The notes beneath the pieces were generated by a model. It was not told the DNA's origin. It saw nothing but the letters and a program-made list of their open reading frames with translations, and did not search any database. A DNA stretch of 39,096 nucleotides, from positions 1 to 39,096 of the forward strand of contig NZ_QAIQ01000028.1 of the NCBI RefSeq assembly GCF_003061105.1, written 5' to 3'. Shown piece after piece: positions 23,973-31,974 of the stretch (the stretch's first letter is position 1; every line of letters begins with the position of its first letter). The position numbers were made by a program, and so were the translations under genes. Source of the stretch: Arthrobacter sp. HMWF013. GTDB taxonomy: Bacteria; Actinomycetota; Actinomycetes; Actinomycetales; Micrococcaceae.

Positions 23973-25297
23973 TTTCGTCCTACCGATTCGTTCGCGGGGA
24001 GCCGGAGCGTGCTGCGGTCCACAACGGCGCCGTTCTTTATCACATCGGACAGCCGTGAAAGTGCTGTGAGATCTTCGTGGGGGTTGTCCTCGGTGAGGAC
24101 GATGTCGGCGAGTGACCCGGGGTCCAGCGACCCCAGTAAACCCGCCTGGTCTATGGCAGCAGCAGCACCGCTGGAGGCAGCCCGCAGGATGTCCCAGTTA
24201 TCCAGGCCTGCTGCGCTGAGAAGCTCAAGCTCCCGCAGGTAGTCCGGCCCGAAGGACTGGTCAGTGCCGGTGGCCAGGATACCGCCGGCTTCCACGAGCA
24301 TCCTGATGTTGGCCTGGGCGATCGGTGTCATTACCCGCATCCAGTCTGCCCAGCGGTTGCCCTTTTGAAAATCGCTTTCAGTGGTGCGCAGCCGTTCCCG
24401 CTCGGCTTCGCTTTCACATGCGCGGTACAAAGGTAAGTCGACAAAGTCGGGGTCATCGGCCAGCCGGAAGTACCTGTCACCGATCGCGAGTGTCGAAACC
24501 ACGGGGATACGTTTCGTGGCCAGTAGTTCGGCGAAACCCGGGGTCATCGGTGACTGTATTACGGGATGCGCGAGAATATCTGCGCCGGCGTCAACGGCCT
24601 CGCGGGCCCGTAGTTCGTTGGAAACGTGCACTGTGACTTTGAGGCCGTGCTCGTGGATCTCATTGATCAGACGGGTCAATGTCTGGGGTGAGAGGAAAGG
24701 TACCAACGGCCGGACACCCCAGTTGTGCTCATCGTAGGTGACTTTGACGAGGTCCGGCCCCAGGGCCGCGTGGGCGGCAACAGCAGCTTTGATATCCGTT
24801 TCTTCGGAGATATGGATTCCTGCAGTAGACCCGTGCCCGCCGGGAGGGCTGAACAGATTGCCGGTGCAGAAGATGCGCGGCGCGAGGATGGTGCCTGCGC
24901 GCTCAGCCGCCCGGACGCCGCGGATCGCTTCGCTGTTGTTGCCGGCGTCGTAAACGCTGGTGACTCCGCAGAACAAAAACGTCTGAGCCCGCTGCTCGTA
25001 GGAGTCCAGGTCGACAGAAGAAGCGTCTTCGGGTGCAAGCCGGGGCGTGGGCCGCATATCGCTGGGTCCCTCGTGGGGAGATGTGCGCAGGTGGATGTGC
25101 GCGTCGATGAACCCGGGAACTGCGTATTGACCGCTGCCGTCAATCACCCCGCTGAATTCGGCGGGATGGGCTGAAGCTGCGTGGATGTCCTCTTTGATCC
25201 GGCCGTCCTCGATAATCAGTGACCTGTGTGGCTTCAGTGCCCGGGCCAGTGAATCGACAAGGGTTACGTTATGCAGGAGGGTGCGCGTTGTGGTCAT
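23969..25297 (-). CDS. amidohydrolase-superfamily enzyme, first of pair
   Basis: A 442-residue cytosolic amidohydrolase with Gly-Phe-Ile-Asp-Ala-His-Ile-His, Leu-Val-Lys-Val-Thr-Tyr-Asp, Val-Thr-Val-His-Val-Ser, Ile-Leu-Ala-His-Pro and Thr-Gly-Thr-Asp in order, so the binuclear metal site is complete. It is only distantly similar to the downstream amidohydrolase, mainly at the motifs, so the two probably act on different bonds or successive intermediates. It overlaps the ATPase gene upstream and the second amidohydrolase downstream, each by ATGA, which couples expression of import and hydrolysis. A role on dipeptide-like or N-acylated substrates is inferred from the importer type. Confidence 0.84.
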   Translation of the reverse strand: MTTTRTLLHNVTLVDSLARALKPHRSLIIEDGRIKEDIHAASAHPAEFSGVIDGSGQYAVPGFIDAHIHLRTSPHEGPSDMRPTPRLAPEDASSVDLDSYEQRAQTFLFCGVTSVYDAGNNSEAIRGVRAAERAGTILAPRIFCTGNLFSPPGGHGSTAGIHISEETDIKAAVAAHAALGPDLVKVTYDEHNWGVRPLVPFLSPQTLTRLINEIHEHGLKVTVHVSNELRAREAVDAGADILAHPVIQSPMTPGFAELLATKRIPVVSTLAIGDRYFRLADDPDFVDLPLYRACESEAERERLRTTESDFQKGNRWADWMRVMTPIAQANIRMLVEAGGILATGTDQSFGPDYLRELELLSAAGLDNWDILRAASSGAAAAIDQAGLLGSLDPGSLADIVLTEDNPHEDLTALSRLSDVIKNGAVVDRSTLRLPANESVGRK

Positions 25298-26112
25298 GCT
25301 GTGAACTCTTTTTCGGCGTTGTGGAGCGGTTTGTGGTTTGGCACGGGAACGGCATTCATAAGTGCCTGGGTGTACTCGGTTGCCGGGCGCTCAAAGACGG
25401 TGTCAGCCGGTCCGCTTTCGACGATGCGCCCTCCCCGCATGACGGCGAGTGAGTCTGCTACTGCGCGTACCACCGCGAGGTCGTGGCTGATGAACAGGTA
25501 GCTGAGCGAAAGTTCATCCTGAAGGTCCCTCAAGAGATTGATGATTTGGGCTTGGATCGAGACGTCGAGTGCTGATACGGCTTCATCGCAGACGATGAGC
25601 TTTGGGTTCAGGGCAAGGGCCCGGGCAATGCTGATGCGTTGGCGCTGGCCGCCGGAAAATGACGCGGGGTAGCGGTCGGCCATGTCCGGCGAGATCCCGA
25701 CGAGCTCCAGGAGTTCGTGGACCTTGGACTTCTCACCGGAACGTGTGCTTCGTGAGTGAATCCGCAAGGGCTCTGCGACGATCTGTTGCACTGTCATGCG
25801 GGGGTTCAGCGAATCGTAGGGGTCCTGGAAGACGATCTGCATTTCTTTGCGGTAGCTCCGCAGCCGTCGGGAAGAGAGCCCCACCAGCTCCACACCCTCC
25901 AGCTTCACCGAACCCGAGGTGGGCGTGGTCAGTTGCAGAACACAGAAACCCGTTGTCGACTTTCCGGAGCCTGATTCCCCAACCAGGCCCAGCGTCTCGC
26001 CGCGGCCGATGGTGAAGCTGACCTCGTCAACGGCCGTGACCGCTGATGCGCCCGTGCCGTACTTTTTTGTCAGGCCTTCGACCTGCAACAGTGGAGCGGA
26101 GGATGTGTTCAT
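25294..26112 (-). CDS. dipeptide/oligopeptide ABC importer ATPase (DppF-like)
   Basis: A 272-residue ATP-binding subunit with Walker A Gly-Glu-Ser-Gly-Ser-Gly-Lys-Ser-Thr (about 45-53), Q-loop Val-Phe-Gln-Asp-Pro-Tyr-Asp-Ser-Leu-Asn-Pro-Arg (the Dpp/Opp hallmark), signature Ser-Gly-Gly-Gln-Arg-Gln-Arg, Walker B Leu-Ile-Val-Cys-Asp-Glu and the switch His in Ser-His-Asp-Leu. It pairs with the ATPase encoded just upstream to power import. It is shorter than many DppF proteins at the C-terminus, where the Cys-rich region seen in some homologues is reduced. The gene overlaps both neighbours by ATGA. Confidence 0.93.
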   Translation of the reverse strand: MNTSSAPLLQVEGLTKKYGTGASAVTAVDEVSFTIGRGETLGLVGESGSGKSTTGFCVLQLTTPTSGSVKLEGVELVGLSSRRLRSYRKEMQIVFQDPYDSLNPRMTVQQIVAEPLRIHSRSTRSGEKSKVHELLELVGISPDMADRYPASFSGGQRQRISIARALALNPKLIVCDEAVSALDVSIQAQIINLLRDLQDELSLSYLFISHDLAVVRAVADSLAVMRGGRIVESGPADTVFERPATEYTQALMNAVPVPNHKPLHNAEKEFTA

Positions 26113-27098
26113 ACTGTGCTGCCTTCCCGGACTACGGGTGAGAAGTTGTCGTTCAACCGGACGAAACGGGAGTCCGGGTTGTGGCCGGGACGCAGTGTCT
26201 TTTCCTGCTCTTCGCTTCGGACCTCGTAGCCATGTTCGAGATGCTCCAGCATCGGGGCAGGGCGGGGAATGGTCGCCAGACGGCGATGGCGGGCCTCGGG
26301 GTCATCGATACGGGGTTGTGAGTGTAGAAGTCCCTGGGTGTAGGGGTGTAAAGGATCAGTGAAGAGGTCAGCAGCGGGGGCATATTCGACGAAGCGTCCG
26401 TCGTAGACGACGGCGACATGTGTGGCCATTTCGGCAACGACGCCCATGTCGTGGGTCACCAGCAGCAGTCCCATACTGTGTTCCCTGCTCAGGGCTCGCA
26501 TAATCTGCAGGATTTCCGCCTGGACCGTTACGTCCAGGGCTGTGGTGGGTTCATCTGCGATGAGCACCTTGGGCTCGCACGAGACGGCCATGGCGATCAT
26601 GACCCTTTGCTTCATCCCGCCCGAAAGTTGATGGGGATACTTGCGGTAGACCCCTTCGGGGTCGTTAATCATGACTTCCCTCAGGAGCTCGAGGGACCGG
26701 TTTCGGGCGACCGCACGCTTCATTGCTTTGTGCCGGATCAACTGCTCGGCGATCTGGTCCCCTACCCGCATGGTTGGGTTTAGGGACGTCATCGGGTTCT
26801 GGAAGATTACCGCCACGGCGCTGCCCCTGATGTCTTCCAGCACCCGCTTGCTTTGGCCGACAATGTCAACCCCGTCGAGCGCTACCGTGCCGGTGACGTG
26901 GGCCTGATCGGGGAGCAGCCCGGCCGTCGCCATCGCCATCGTTGATTTGCCGCTGCCGGACTCACCCACGATGGCTAGCGTCTCTCCGCGCGCCAGGGAA
27001 AAGGAGACATCATGCACCACAGGTGCCGGGCCTCGTGACGTTTGGTACGTAACTGACAAGTTCGACACTTTCAGGGCGACTTCTCGGTTGAGGGTCAT
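26109..27098 (-). CDS. dipeptide/oligopeptide ABC importer ATPase (DppD-like)
   Basis: A 329-residue ATP-binding subunit. Walker A is Gly-Glu-Ser-Gly-Ser-Gly-Lys-Ser-Thr, the Q-loop Ile-Phe-Gln-Asn-Pro-Met-Thr-Ser-Leu-Asn-Pro, the signature Leu-Ser-Gly-Gly-Met-Lys-Gln-Arg, Walker B Val-Leu-Ile-Ala-Asp-Glu-Pro-Thr, and the switch Thr-His-Asp-Met-Gly. The C-terminal oligopeptide-transporter extension (His-Pro-Tyr-Thr-Gln-Gly-Leu and after) is present. The start at 27098 overlaps the permease stop by ATGA; the open frame upstream lies inside the permease gene. It works with the DppF-like subunit. Confidence 0.93.
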   Translation of the reverse strand: MTLNREVALKVSNLSVTYQTSRGPAPVVHDVSFSLARGETLAIVGESGSGKSTMAMATAGLLPDQAHVTGTVALDGVDIVGQSKRVLEDIRGSAVAVIFQNPMTSLNPTMRVGDQIAEQLIRHKAMKRAVARNRSLELLREVMINDPEGVYRKYPHQLSGGMKQRVMIAMAVSCEPKVLIADEPTTALDVTVQAEILQIMRALSREHSMGLLLVTHDMGVVAEMATHVAVVYDGRFVEYAPAADLFTDPLHPYTQGLLHSQPRIDDPEARHRRLATIPRPAPMLEHLEHGYEVRSEEQEKTLRPGHNPDSRFVRLNDNFSPVVREGSTV

Positions 27099-27988
27099 TT
27101 GCTGCTCCTGTCGAGGTGGACACGGAGACCCTCGCCGAGCACGTTGATGCCGAGGACCAGGATGAAGATGGCCAGACCGGGGAAGATGGCAAGCCATGAG
27201 GCGCTGGCAACGTATTGGCGTCCTTCGCTAAGCATCGCGCCCAATGAAGGAGCGGGGGGTTGTACACCCATGCCGAGGAAGCTGAGCCCGGCTTCGATCA
27301 GGATCGCATGAGAGACGCTCAGGGTTGCCAAAACGATGGTCGCGGGAACGGTATGGGGAAGAACGTGCCGCACCATGATGTGAATGTCGCTGGCGCCAAG
27401 CGACCGGGACGCCGTGGTGTAAAGCATCTCCTTATAGACGAGCGCTTCGCCGCGGGTGTTGCGGGCAAAGGCCATCCATTGGGCGAAAGCGATGACAAGG
27501 ATCAGGTTGGTGATGCCACCACCAATGATCGCGATGGTAGTCAGAGCCAGAAGTACGGTCGGAATCGCCAGCACGGCGTCGGCAAGGCGCATAAAAATCG
27601 TATCGAGCCAGCCGCCGAAATACCCGGCCAAAAGTCCGATGAAAATTCCAAAGGCCATACCCAGCGCGACGGCCAGCAGGCCGATCAGGAGTGACGTCCT
27701 GAGTCCGTCGAGCATGCGCGCGAAGACATCACGTCCCAGGGAGTCGGTCCCCAAGAAATGCCCCGTCGTTCCTCCTGGTGCCCATGCAGGGGGCTTAAGG
27801 CGGTCAGTCAAGGTTTGTGCCACAACGGCGTCCTGCATGAAGAGCGATGCAACCCCGCCGGCAAGGCAGAGCAGGAGGATCGTCCCGCCGACGACGAACG
27901 CGGAATTGCCGGAGAAGAACCTGCCACGAACTTTTGTTGTCGTGTTGCCTTTGCCTGGGGTGATGAGAACCCTGTCGGTAATGGCCAT
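27095..27988 (-). CDS. dipeptide-type ABC importer permease (DppC-like)
   Basis: A 297-residue inner-membrane permease with about six helices. It has the N-terminal DppC hallmark His-Phe-Leu-Gly-Thr-Asp-Ser-Leu-Gly-Arg-Asp-Val-Phe-Ala-Arg after the first periplasmic segment. The cytoplasmic coupling loop (EAA motif) is around Tyr-Thr-Thr-Ala-Ser-Arg-Ser-Leu-Gly-Ala-Ser. It forms the pore with the DppB-like protein. Its ATG overlaps the upstream stop as TAATG, and its own stop overlaps the DppD-like start. Confidence 0.93.
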   Translation of the reverse strand: MAITDRVLITPGKGNTTTKVRGRFFSGNSAFVVGGTILLLCLAGGVASLFMQDAVVAQTLTDRLKPPAWAPGGTTGHFLGTDSLGRDVFARMLDGLRTSLLIGLLAVALGMAFGIFIGLLAGYFGGWLDTIFMRLADAVLAIPTVLLALTTIAIIGGGITNLILVIAFAQWMAFARNTRGEALVYKEMLYTTASRSLGASDIHIMVRHVLPHTVPATIVLATLSVSHAILIEAGLSFLGMGVQPPAPSLGAMLSEGRQYVASASWLAIFPGLAIFILVLGINVLGEGLRVHLDRSSK

Positions 27989-28917
27989 TAGTGAACTTCC
28001 TTGAGTACGCGGATTCGGGGATCAACCAGGAGGTAGGCGAGGTCGACGAGGAGGCTGATGCTGACGACAAAGAAGGCGACGATCAGCGTGATTGTCTGGA
28101 TGACCGCGTAATCTCTCGTTGCTATGGCTTCAACGGCCAAAGAGCCTATACCCGGCCACGCGAAAATTCTCTCGGTGATGACCGCACCACCGATTGCCTC
28201 GGCGAACATGAGCCCTGTAATTGTCAGGACGGGGATGGATGAATTACGAAGCATATGTTTGATGACAATCTGGGGTCCGCGAAGACCTTTGGCTTTGGCC
28301 GTGGTGATGTAGTTCTTGTTCATCGTCTCGATCATGCTGGACCGTGTGACTCTTGCGATGCTGATGAGGGGGACGATGCTCAAGGTGATTGCCGGAAGGA
28401 TGATGGACTGCGGGGAGTTGTTTCCGGCGAAAGGCAGCCATTTCAGGCTGACACCTACAGCCAGGATCAGGAGGATGCCTATCCAGAAAGACGGGACCGA
28501 CTGCCCGATCGTCAGAAGTCCGGTGATTACGTGGTCTACGAGCTTGCCCCTGCTAAGCGCTGCACGCATTCCCAGTGCAACTCCTATGACCACTGCGATG
28601 ATCAACGCCACAACGGCCAAGGCAACAGTGTTGCCCAACCGCGATAGCACTAGTTCAAGGGCCGGGATGTGAAACCTGTGGGATTCCCCAAAGTCCCCTC
28701 CGAGGATCTTGACGAAGAATAAGCCAAACTGCGCGGGGAGTGGCTGGTCGAGGCCGAGCTCGCGGGTCAGCTGTTCCTTCTGGGCTTCCGTCGCGTCTTC
28801 CGGGAGCATCTGATTCACCGGGCTCCCAGATAATCGGGAGATGATGAACACAACAACAGCTACCAGGGCAAGAACGGCGACTCCCTGGCCAAGCCTCCCG
28901 ATGATGTATCTCTTCAT
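27988..28917 (-). CDS. dipeptide-type ABC importer permease (DppB-like)
   Basis: A 309-residue permease. The N-terminal helix is followed by the Asp-Gln-Pro-Leu-Pro-Ala-Gln-Phe motif and Gly-Gly-Asp-Phe-Gly-Glu-Ser, standard for DppB. The coupling loop reads Tyr-Ile-Thr-Thr-Ala-Lys-Ala-Lys-Gly-Leu. Five or six further helices are visible. It starts 19 bases after the binding-protein stop and is part of the same operon. Confidence 0.93.
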   Translation of the reverse strand: MKRYIIGRLGQGVAVLALVAVVVFIISRLSGSPVNQMLPEDATEAQKEQLTRELGLDQPLPAQFGLFFVKILGGDFGESHRFHIPALELVLSRLGNTVALAVVALIIAVVIGVALGMRAALSRGKLVDHVITGLLTIGQSVPSFWIGILLILAVGVSLKWLPFAGNNSPQSIILPAITLSIVPLISIARVTRSSMIETMNKNYITTAKAKGLRGPQIVIKHMLRNSSIPVLTITGLMFAEAIGGAVITERIFAWPGIGSLAVEAIATRDYAVIQTITLIVAFFVVSISLLVDLAYLLVDPRIRVLKEVH

Positions 28918-28936
28918 GACTGGACTTCCGCTTCCG

Positions 28937-30511
28937 CTACTTTGTTTCGGCGTCGTACATGTACACGGATTCGTCTACTGAGGGTTCCCACACGAGGCGC
29001 TGGGAGACGCCGTACAGGTCGACCTGGGAGTAAAGGTAGAGGAAAGGTGCGTCTGCGAGCAGCTTTTTTTCGACCTGGCTGATTAGAGCGTCTTGCTGCG
29101 TCGGGTCAACAGTCACTGCTGCCTGATCAATCAGAGCATCAAGGGAGGGGTCGCTATAAAGGGAGTACCCTGACTTCCCCGTGCGGGCCGCCAGCAGGTA
29201 CTCCGCGATCGGATTGAAGGTGGAGTTGCCGTACGCGGCATAGTACGACTCGGGTACGTTGCCGCTGTTGGTGGCGTCGGCGAAGACTCCGAACTCCACA
29301 ATGTTCAGCTTGACCTTAATGCCCACCTCCGCAAGGTTGGACTGGATAGCCTGGCTGACCTGTTCAGCGAACGGATAGCGTCCCGCCGGCACCATCATTT
29401 CCATGCTGAAGCCATCGGCGTATCCCGCGTCGGCGAGAAGCTTCTTCGCGAGTTCCGGATCGTACTTCAGCGGCTTGTTGGCCTCGTCGTATCCCACGAA
29501 GTAGTCAGGTGTGAAGGTGGCGACACGGGATCCGTAACCGCCCATCACCGTCTTGATGATGGTGTCCATGTCCACTGCGTGGTTCATGGCCAGCCGTACA
29601 TCACGGTTCTGGAGCGGCCCTTCAGTACGGGTATTCAACCAAATTGTCGCAATTCGAGCGCTTGGGGATTGCTTTACGACCGCGTTGCCGGCACCTTCGA
29701 CTTCCGGGACGCTGTCCGGAGCGAGGTTAGTAACCAAGTCGATGTCACCGGAGCCGAGGCCAGCCATTCGGGCGGAGTTGTCAGCGATCGTCTTGAACGT
29801 GACTGAAGGAATTCTTGCAGCACCTCGGAAGTAATCCGACCGGCTGTCAAGAACGACTTGACTGTTCCGGTCCCATGTCTTCAGCGTGTAGGGGCCTGTT
29901 CCGATGGGCTTGCTGTCCAGGGCGGCAGGGTCCGCATCAAGTGAACCTTCCGGAATCATGAATAGATTCGGCAGCCGGGGCATAAAGAGCGGAGACGGTG
30001 TGCTCATGAGGAAACGCACAGTGTGGGCGTCCACGACTTCTGCGCCCTTGAGGCCCTTGAAATTGGAGGCGTGCAGGGTTGGCTTTCCTGTTGCTGTTCC
30101 GAGCATGGCATCAACGGTGTACTTGACATCTGCAGCATCGAAGGTCGAACCATCGGAGAACTTCACCCCGTCTGCGAGGGTGAATTCATAAGTAATGGCG
30201 TCCACTTGCTTCCAAGAGGTAGCCAGGTCCGGCTCGTACTTTGACGGGTCCTTTGGGTTGCGCGTGACCAGTGGGTCATACATGTGGCGCAGGACGTTTG
30301 ACGTGCTGGTTTCGCGCTGCTGCAACGGGTTCATGGTGGTGGGGTCCACGCCTTGGGCTATGGTCACGGGCCCTGAAACCGAACTCGAACTGGAGGAAGA
30401 ACCGCCGGAGCAGGCTGAAAGCATAAGGGCAGTCGACAGGAGGGCAACGCCGGCCTGGGCCGGTCGGGACCACCGCTGGGGTGACCTTGAATGGTTTTGG
30501 GGGACGTTCAT
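28937..30511 (-). CDS. dipeptide-type ABC importer substrate-binding lipoprotein (family 5)
   Basis: A 524-residue extracellular solute-binding protein. It has a lipoprotein signal: basic start, hydrophobic run to about residue 30, lipobox Leu31-Ser-Ala-Cys34, then a Ser/Gly linker. It is therefore anchored to the outer face of the membrane after lipid modification. The mature part shows family-5 landmarks: Tyr-Asp-Pro-Leu-Val, Leu-Ala-Thr-Ser-Trp, the Val-Lys-Phe-Ser-Asp-Gly signature, Ala-Asp-Asp-Val-Lys-like Ala-Ala-Asp-Val-Lys, and Gly-Thr-Gly-Pro-Tyr. It selects the substrate for the importer; the ligand is unknown but peptide-like compounds are typical. The ATG has only a weak Shine-Dalgarno match. 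It heads the operon that ends with two amidohydrolases. Confidence 0.93.
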   Translation of the reverse strand: MNVPQNHSRSPQRWSRPAQAGVALLSTALMLSACSGGSSSSSSSVSGPVTIAQGVDPTTMNPLQQRETSTSNVLRHMYDPLVTRNPKDPSKYEPDLATSWKQVDAITYEFTLADGVKFSDGSTFDAADVKYTVDAMLGTATGKPTLHASNFKGLKGAEVVDAHTVRFLMSTPSPLFMPRLPNLFMIPEGSLDADPAALDSKPIGTGPYTLKTWDRNSQVVLDSRSDYFRGAARIPSVTFKTIADNSARMAGLGSGDIDLVTNLAPDSVPEVEGAGNAVVKQSPSARIATIWLNTRTEGPLQNRDVRLAMNHAVDMDTIIKTVMGGYGSRVATFTPDYFVGYDEANKPLKYDPELAKKLLADAGYADGFSMEMMVPAGRYPFAEQVSQAIQSNLAEVGIKVKLNIVEFGVFADATNSGNVPESYYAAYGNSTFNPIAEYLLAARTGKSGYSLYSDPSLDALIDQAAVTVDPTQQDALISQVEKKLLADAPFLYLYSQVDLYGVSQRLVWEPSVDESVYMYDAETK

Positions 30512-30614
30512 GAGGAGCCATTTCTGTGAAGGACCCGCAGCATCTACAGGGTCACAAGCTGTGAAAACGGAAACTGCTAGGAACTAAAGGAGGGTGGGCC
30601 CTGCTGGATCGAAA

Positions 30615-30672
30615 GGCGTTTTGCCTATCGGTGTTTTGCGGGGCTGTTGGAGTTGACCTGTAGACGCAAAAC
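30615..30672. repeat. GTTTTGC repeats in the leader of the ABC-importer operon
   Basis: GTTTTGC occurs directly at 30618-30624 and 30633-30639 (as GTTTTGCG to 30640), and inverted as CGCAAAAC at 30665-30672. The second and third copies make an 8-bp inverted repeat 24 bases apart. They lie between the PLP-enzyme gene and the binding-protein gene, where the importer promoter should be, so they are operator candidates. Confidence 0.4.
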
Positions 30673-30721
30673 AAAAGCTATGTTTCAGTTCCGTGACGAA
30701 GGTAAATAAACAGGAAGGAAA

Positions 30722-31891
30722 TTATCGGCTTCTGTAGGCCCGGACGGCGTCAACGACGGCGGTGATGTCGTCCGTGGTCGTGTAGTAATGCACGGAGAGC
30801 CTCAGTAGCTCCCCGCGGGGTGCCGACATAACTCGCCGATCATGTAAGAACGCTGACAGAGCTACTGGATCTTCATCATAAATTGCGACCTGAGGCCCGC
30901 AGAGTTCCGGAGAGCCTGGTCTGCTGAGGCGCTCCCCGTCGCGCAGCAACTGATCTGCAAGGCTTTCCGCGAGAGCCTCCACATGCTCATATCCCCTGGC
31001 CTGGTCCACTGTAGCCAGCAGATCGAGCCCCGCATTGGCTGCATACACTGCAGGTATGGCCGGGGTCCCGGATTCGAAGCGGCGGGCCTCTTTTGGATAG
31101 TCCACGTGGTCCGGGTTGAATTCGAAGGGGTTCACCCTGCCGAACCATCCCGTCAGTTCAGGGGCCCGTTCGCTGGCAATGCCGTCACGCACGTAGATGA
31201 AAGCAACGCCGGCCAGCCCCAGCATGTATTTGAGGGTGCCAGTCACGAGGTAGTCGCAGTCCATGGCGCGGACGTCTATCGGCACAACTCCGGCTCCCTG
31301 GTAAGCGTCCACGAAAACCTGGGCTCCGGCCTCTCGGGCGAGTGCGCTAATTGCCCCGAGGGGCGCCCTGGATCCGTCGTGATAACTGACCAGTGGCACG
31401 GAGACGAACTGAACTGAGTCGTCAATGTGGCGTGCCCAGTTGTTAGCGTCAAGGGCCGCGAAGCGGTCCTCAACCGACTTGATACGCACCCCTTGTGCCT
31501 GCTGCGCACGCCAAACATGCCCCACTGAGGGGAATTCCAAGGCGGAGGTGACAATGGCATCGCGTTCACGGGATGCCCACGAAAAACTGGAAGCTACCTG
31601 GTAAGCGCCCTCGGATGCGGAGGGGACTATGGCAATTTCCTCTGGCGAGGCATTGATGAACTTAGCGAATTTGCGGCGGAGGGTTTCCACTTCATCCATC
31701 CATAACCCCCAAGGCGCTCCCGACTCGGTAAGGGATGATGTCAGGCTGTTCAATCCGGACAGGAGTGCTGTTGAAAGCGCTCCTTGGCTGCAGCTGGCCA
31801 TGTGTGCCATGTCTTGGAGAGGCGGGAAGTGCGAGCGGAAGTCTGCGGAGGAAAAGGACTCCACCAAAGGAAGTTTCTGGGCAAGCGTCAT
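30722..31891 (-). CDS. class V PLP-dependent enzyme, kynureninase/aminotransferase-like
   Basis: A 389-residue fold-type I PLP enzyme of the class V group, which contains kynureninase, cysteine desulfurases and isopenicillin N epimerase. The cofactor residues are visible: Asp195 and Gln198 in Val-Asp-Ala-Tyr-Gln-Gly-Ala, and the Schiff-base Lys221 in Val-Thr-Gly-Thr-Leu-Lys-Tyr-Met-Leu-Gly. An Arg-rich Phe-Glu-Ser-Gly-Thr-Pro segment lies downstream. The Lys-Tyr pair and its flank resemble kynureninase, but the N-terminal signature of true kynureninase is absent, so the substrate is open. It is divergent from an XRE-cupin regulator and the start appears leaderless. It may act upstream of anthranilate, yielding alanine as kynureninase does; this is only a hypothesis. 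Confidence 0.82.
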   Translation of the reverse strand: MTLAQKLPLVESFSSADFRSHFPPLQDMAHMASCSQGALSTALLSGLNSLTSSLTESGAPWGLWMDEVETLRRKFAKFINASPEEIAIVPSASEGAYQVASSFSWASRERDAIVTSALEFPSVGHVWRAQQAQGVRIKSVEDRFAALDANNWARHIDDSVQFVSVPLVSYHDGSRAPLGAISALAREAGAQVFVDAYQGAGVVPIDVRAMDCDYLVTGTLKYMLGLAGVAFIYVRDGIASERAPELTGWFGRVNPFEFNPDHVDYPKEARRFESGTPAIPAVYAANAGLDLLATVDQARGYEHVEALAESLADQLLRDGERLSRPGSPELCGPQVAIYDEDPVALSAFLHDRRVMSAPRGELLRLSVHYYTTTDDITAVVDAVRAYRSR

Positions 31892-31897
31892 GGTCCG

Positions 31898-31968
31898 AGC
31901 GTACGCATGTGGCTTTAGTCACGTCAACAAAAATTTTATGTGACTAAAAACGCGGCGGGTGCCATACT
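31898..31968. promoter_or_regulatory. operator and two divergent, apparently leaderless promoters
   Basis: TTTAGTCAC (31914-31922) and GTGACTAAA (31940-31948) form a perfect 9-bp inverted repeat with 17 bases between. On the plus strand GTGACT (31940-31945) and CATACT (31963-31968), 17 bases apart, are a -35/-10 pair ending six bases before the XRE-cupin ATG. On the minus strand TTGACG (31927-31922) and TACGCT (31903-31898), 18 bases apart, end six bases before the PLP-enzyme ATG. The right arm contains the plus-strand -35 box; on the minus strand the -35 box touches the left arm by one base (31922) and extends into the spacer. This fits repression of both genes by the XRE-cupin protein. Confidence 0.65.
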
Positions 31969-31974
31969 CTCCTT

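Noticed and set aside
30722-31891. Calling the class V PLP enzyme kynureninase.
   Set aside because: The Lys-Tyr cofactor region is similar, but the N-terminal kynureninase signature is missing and the substrate cannot be fixed by sequence.
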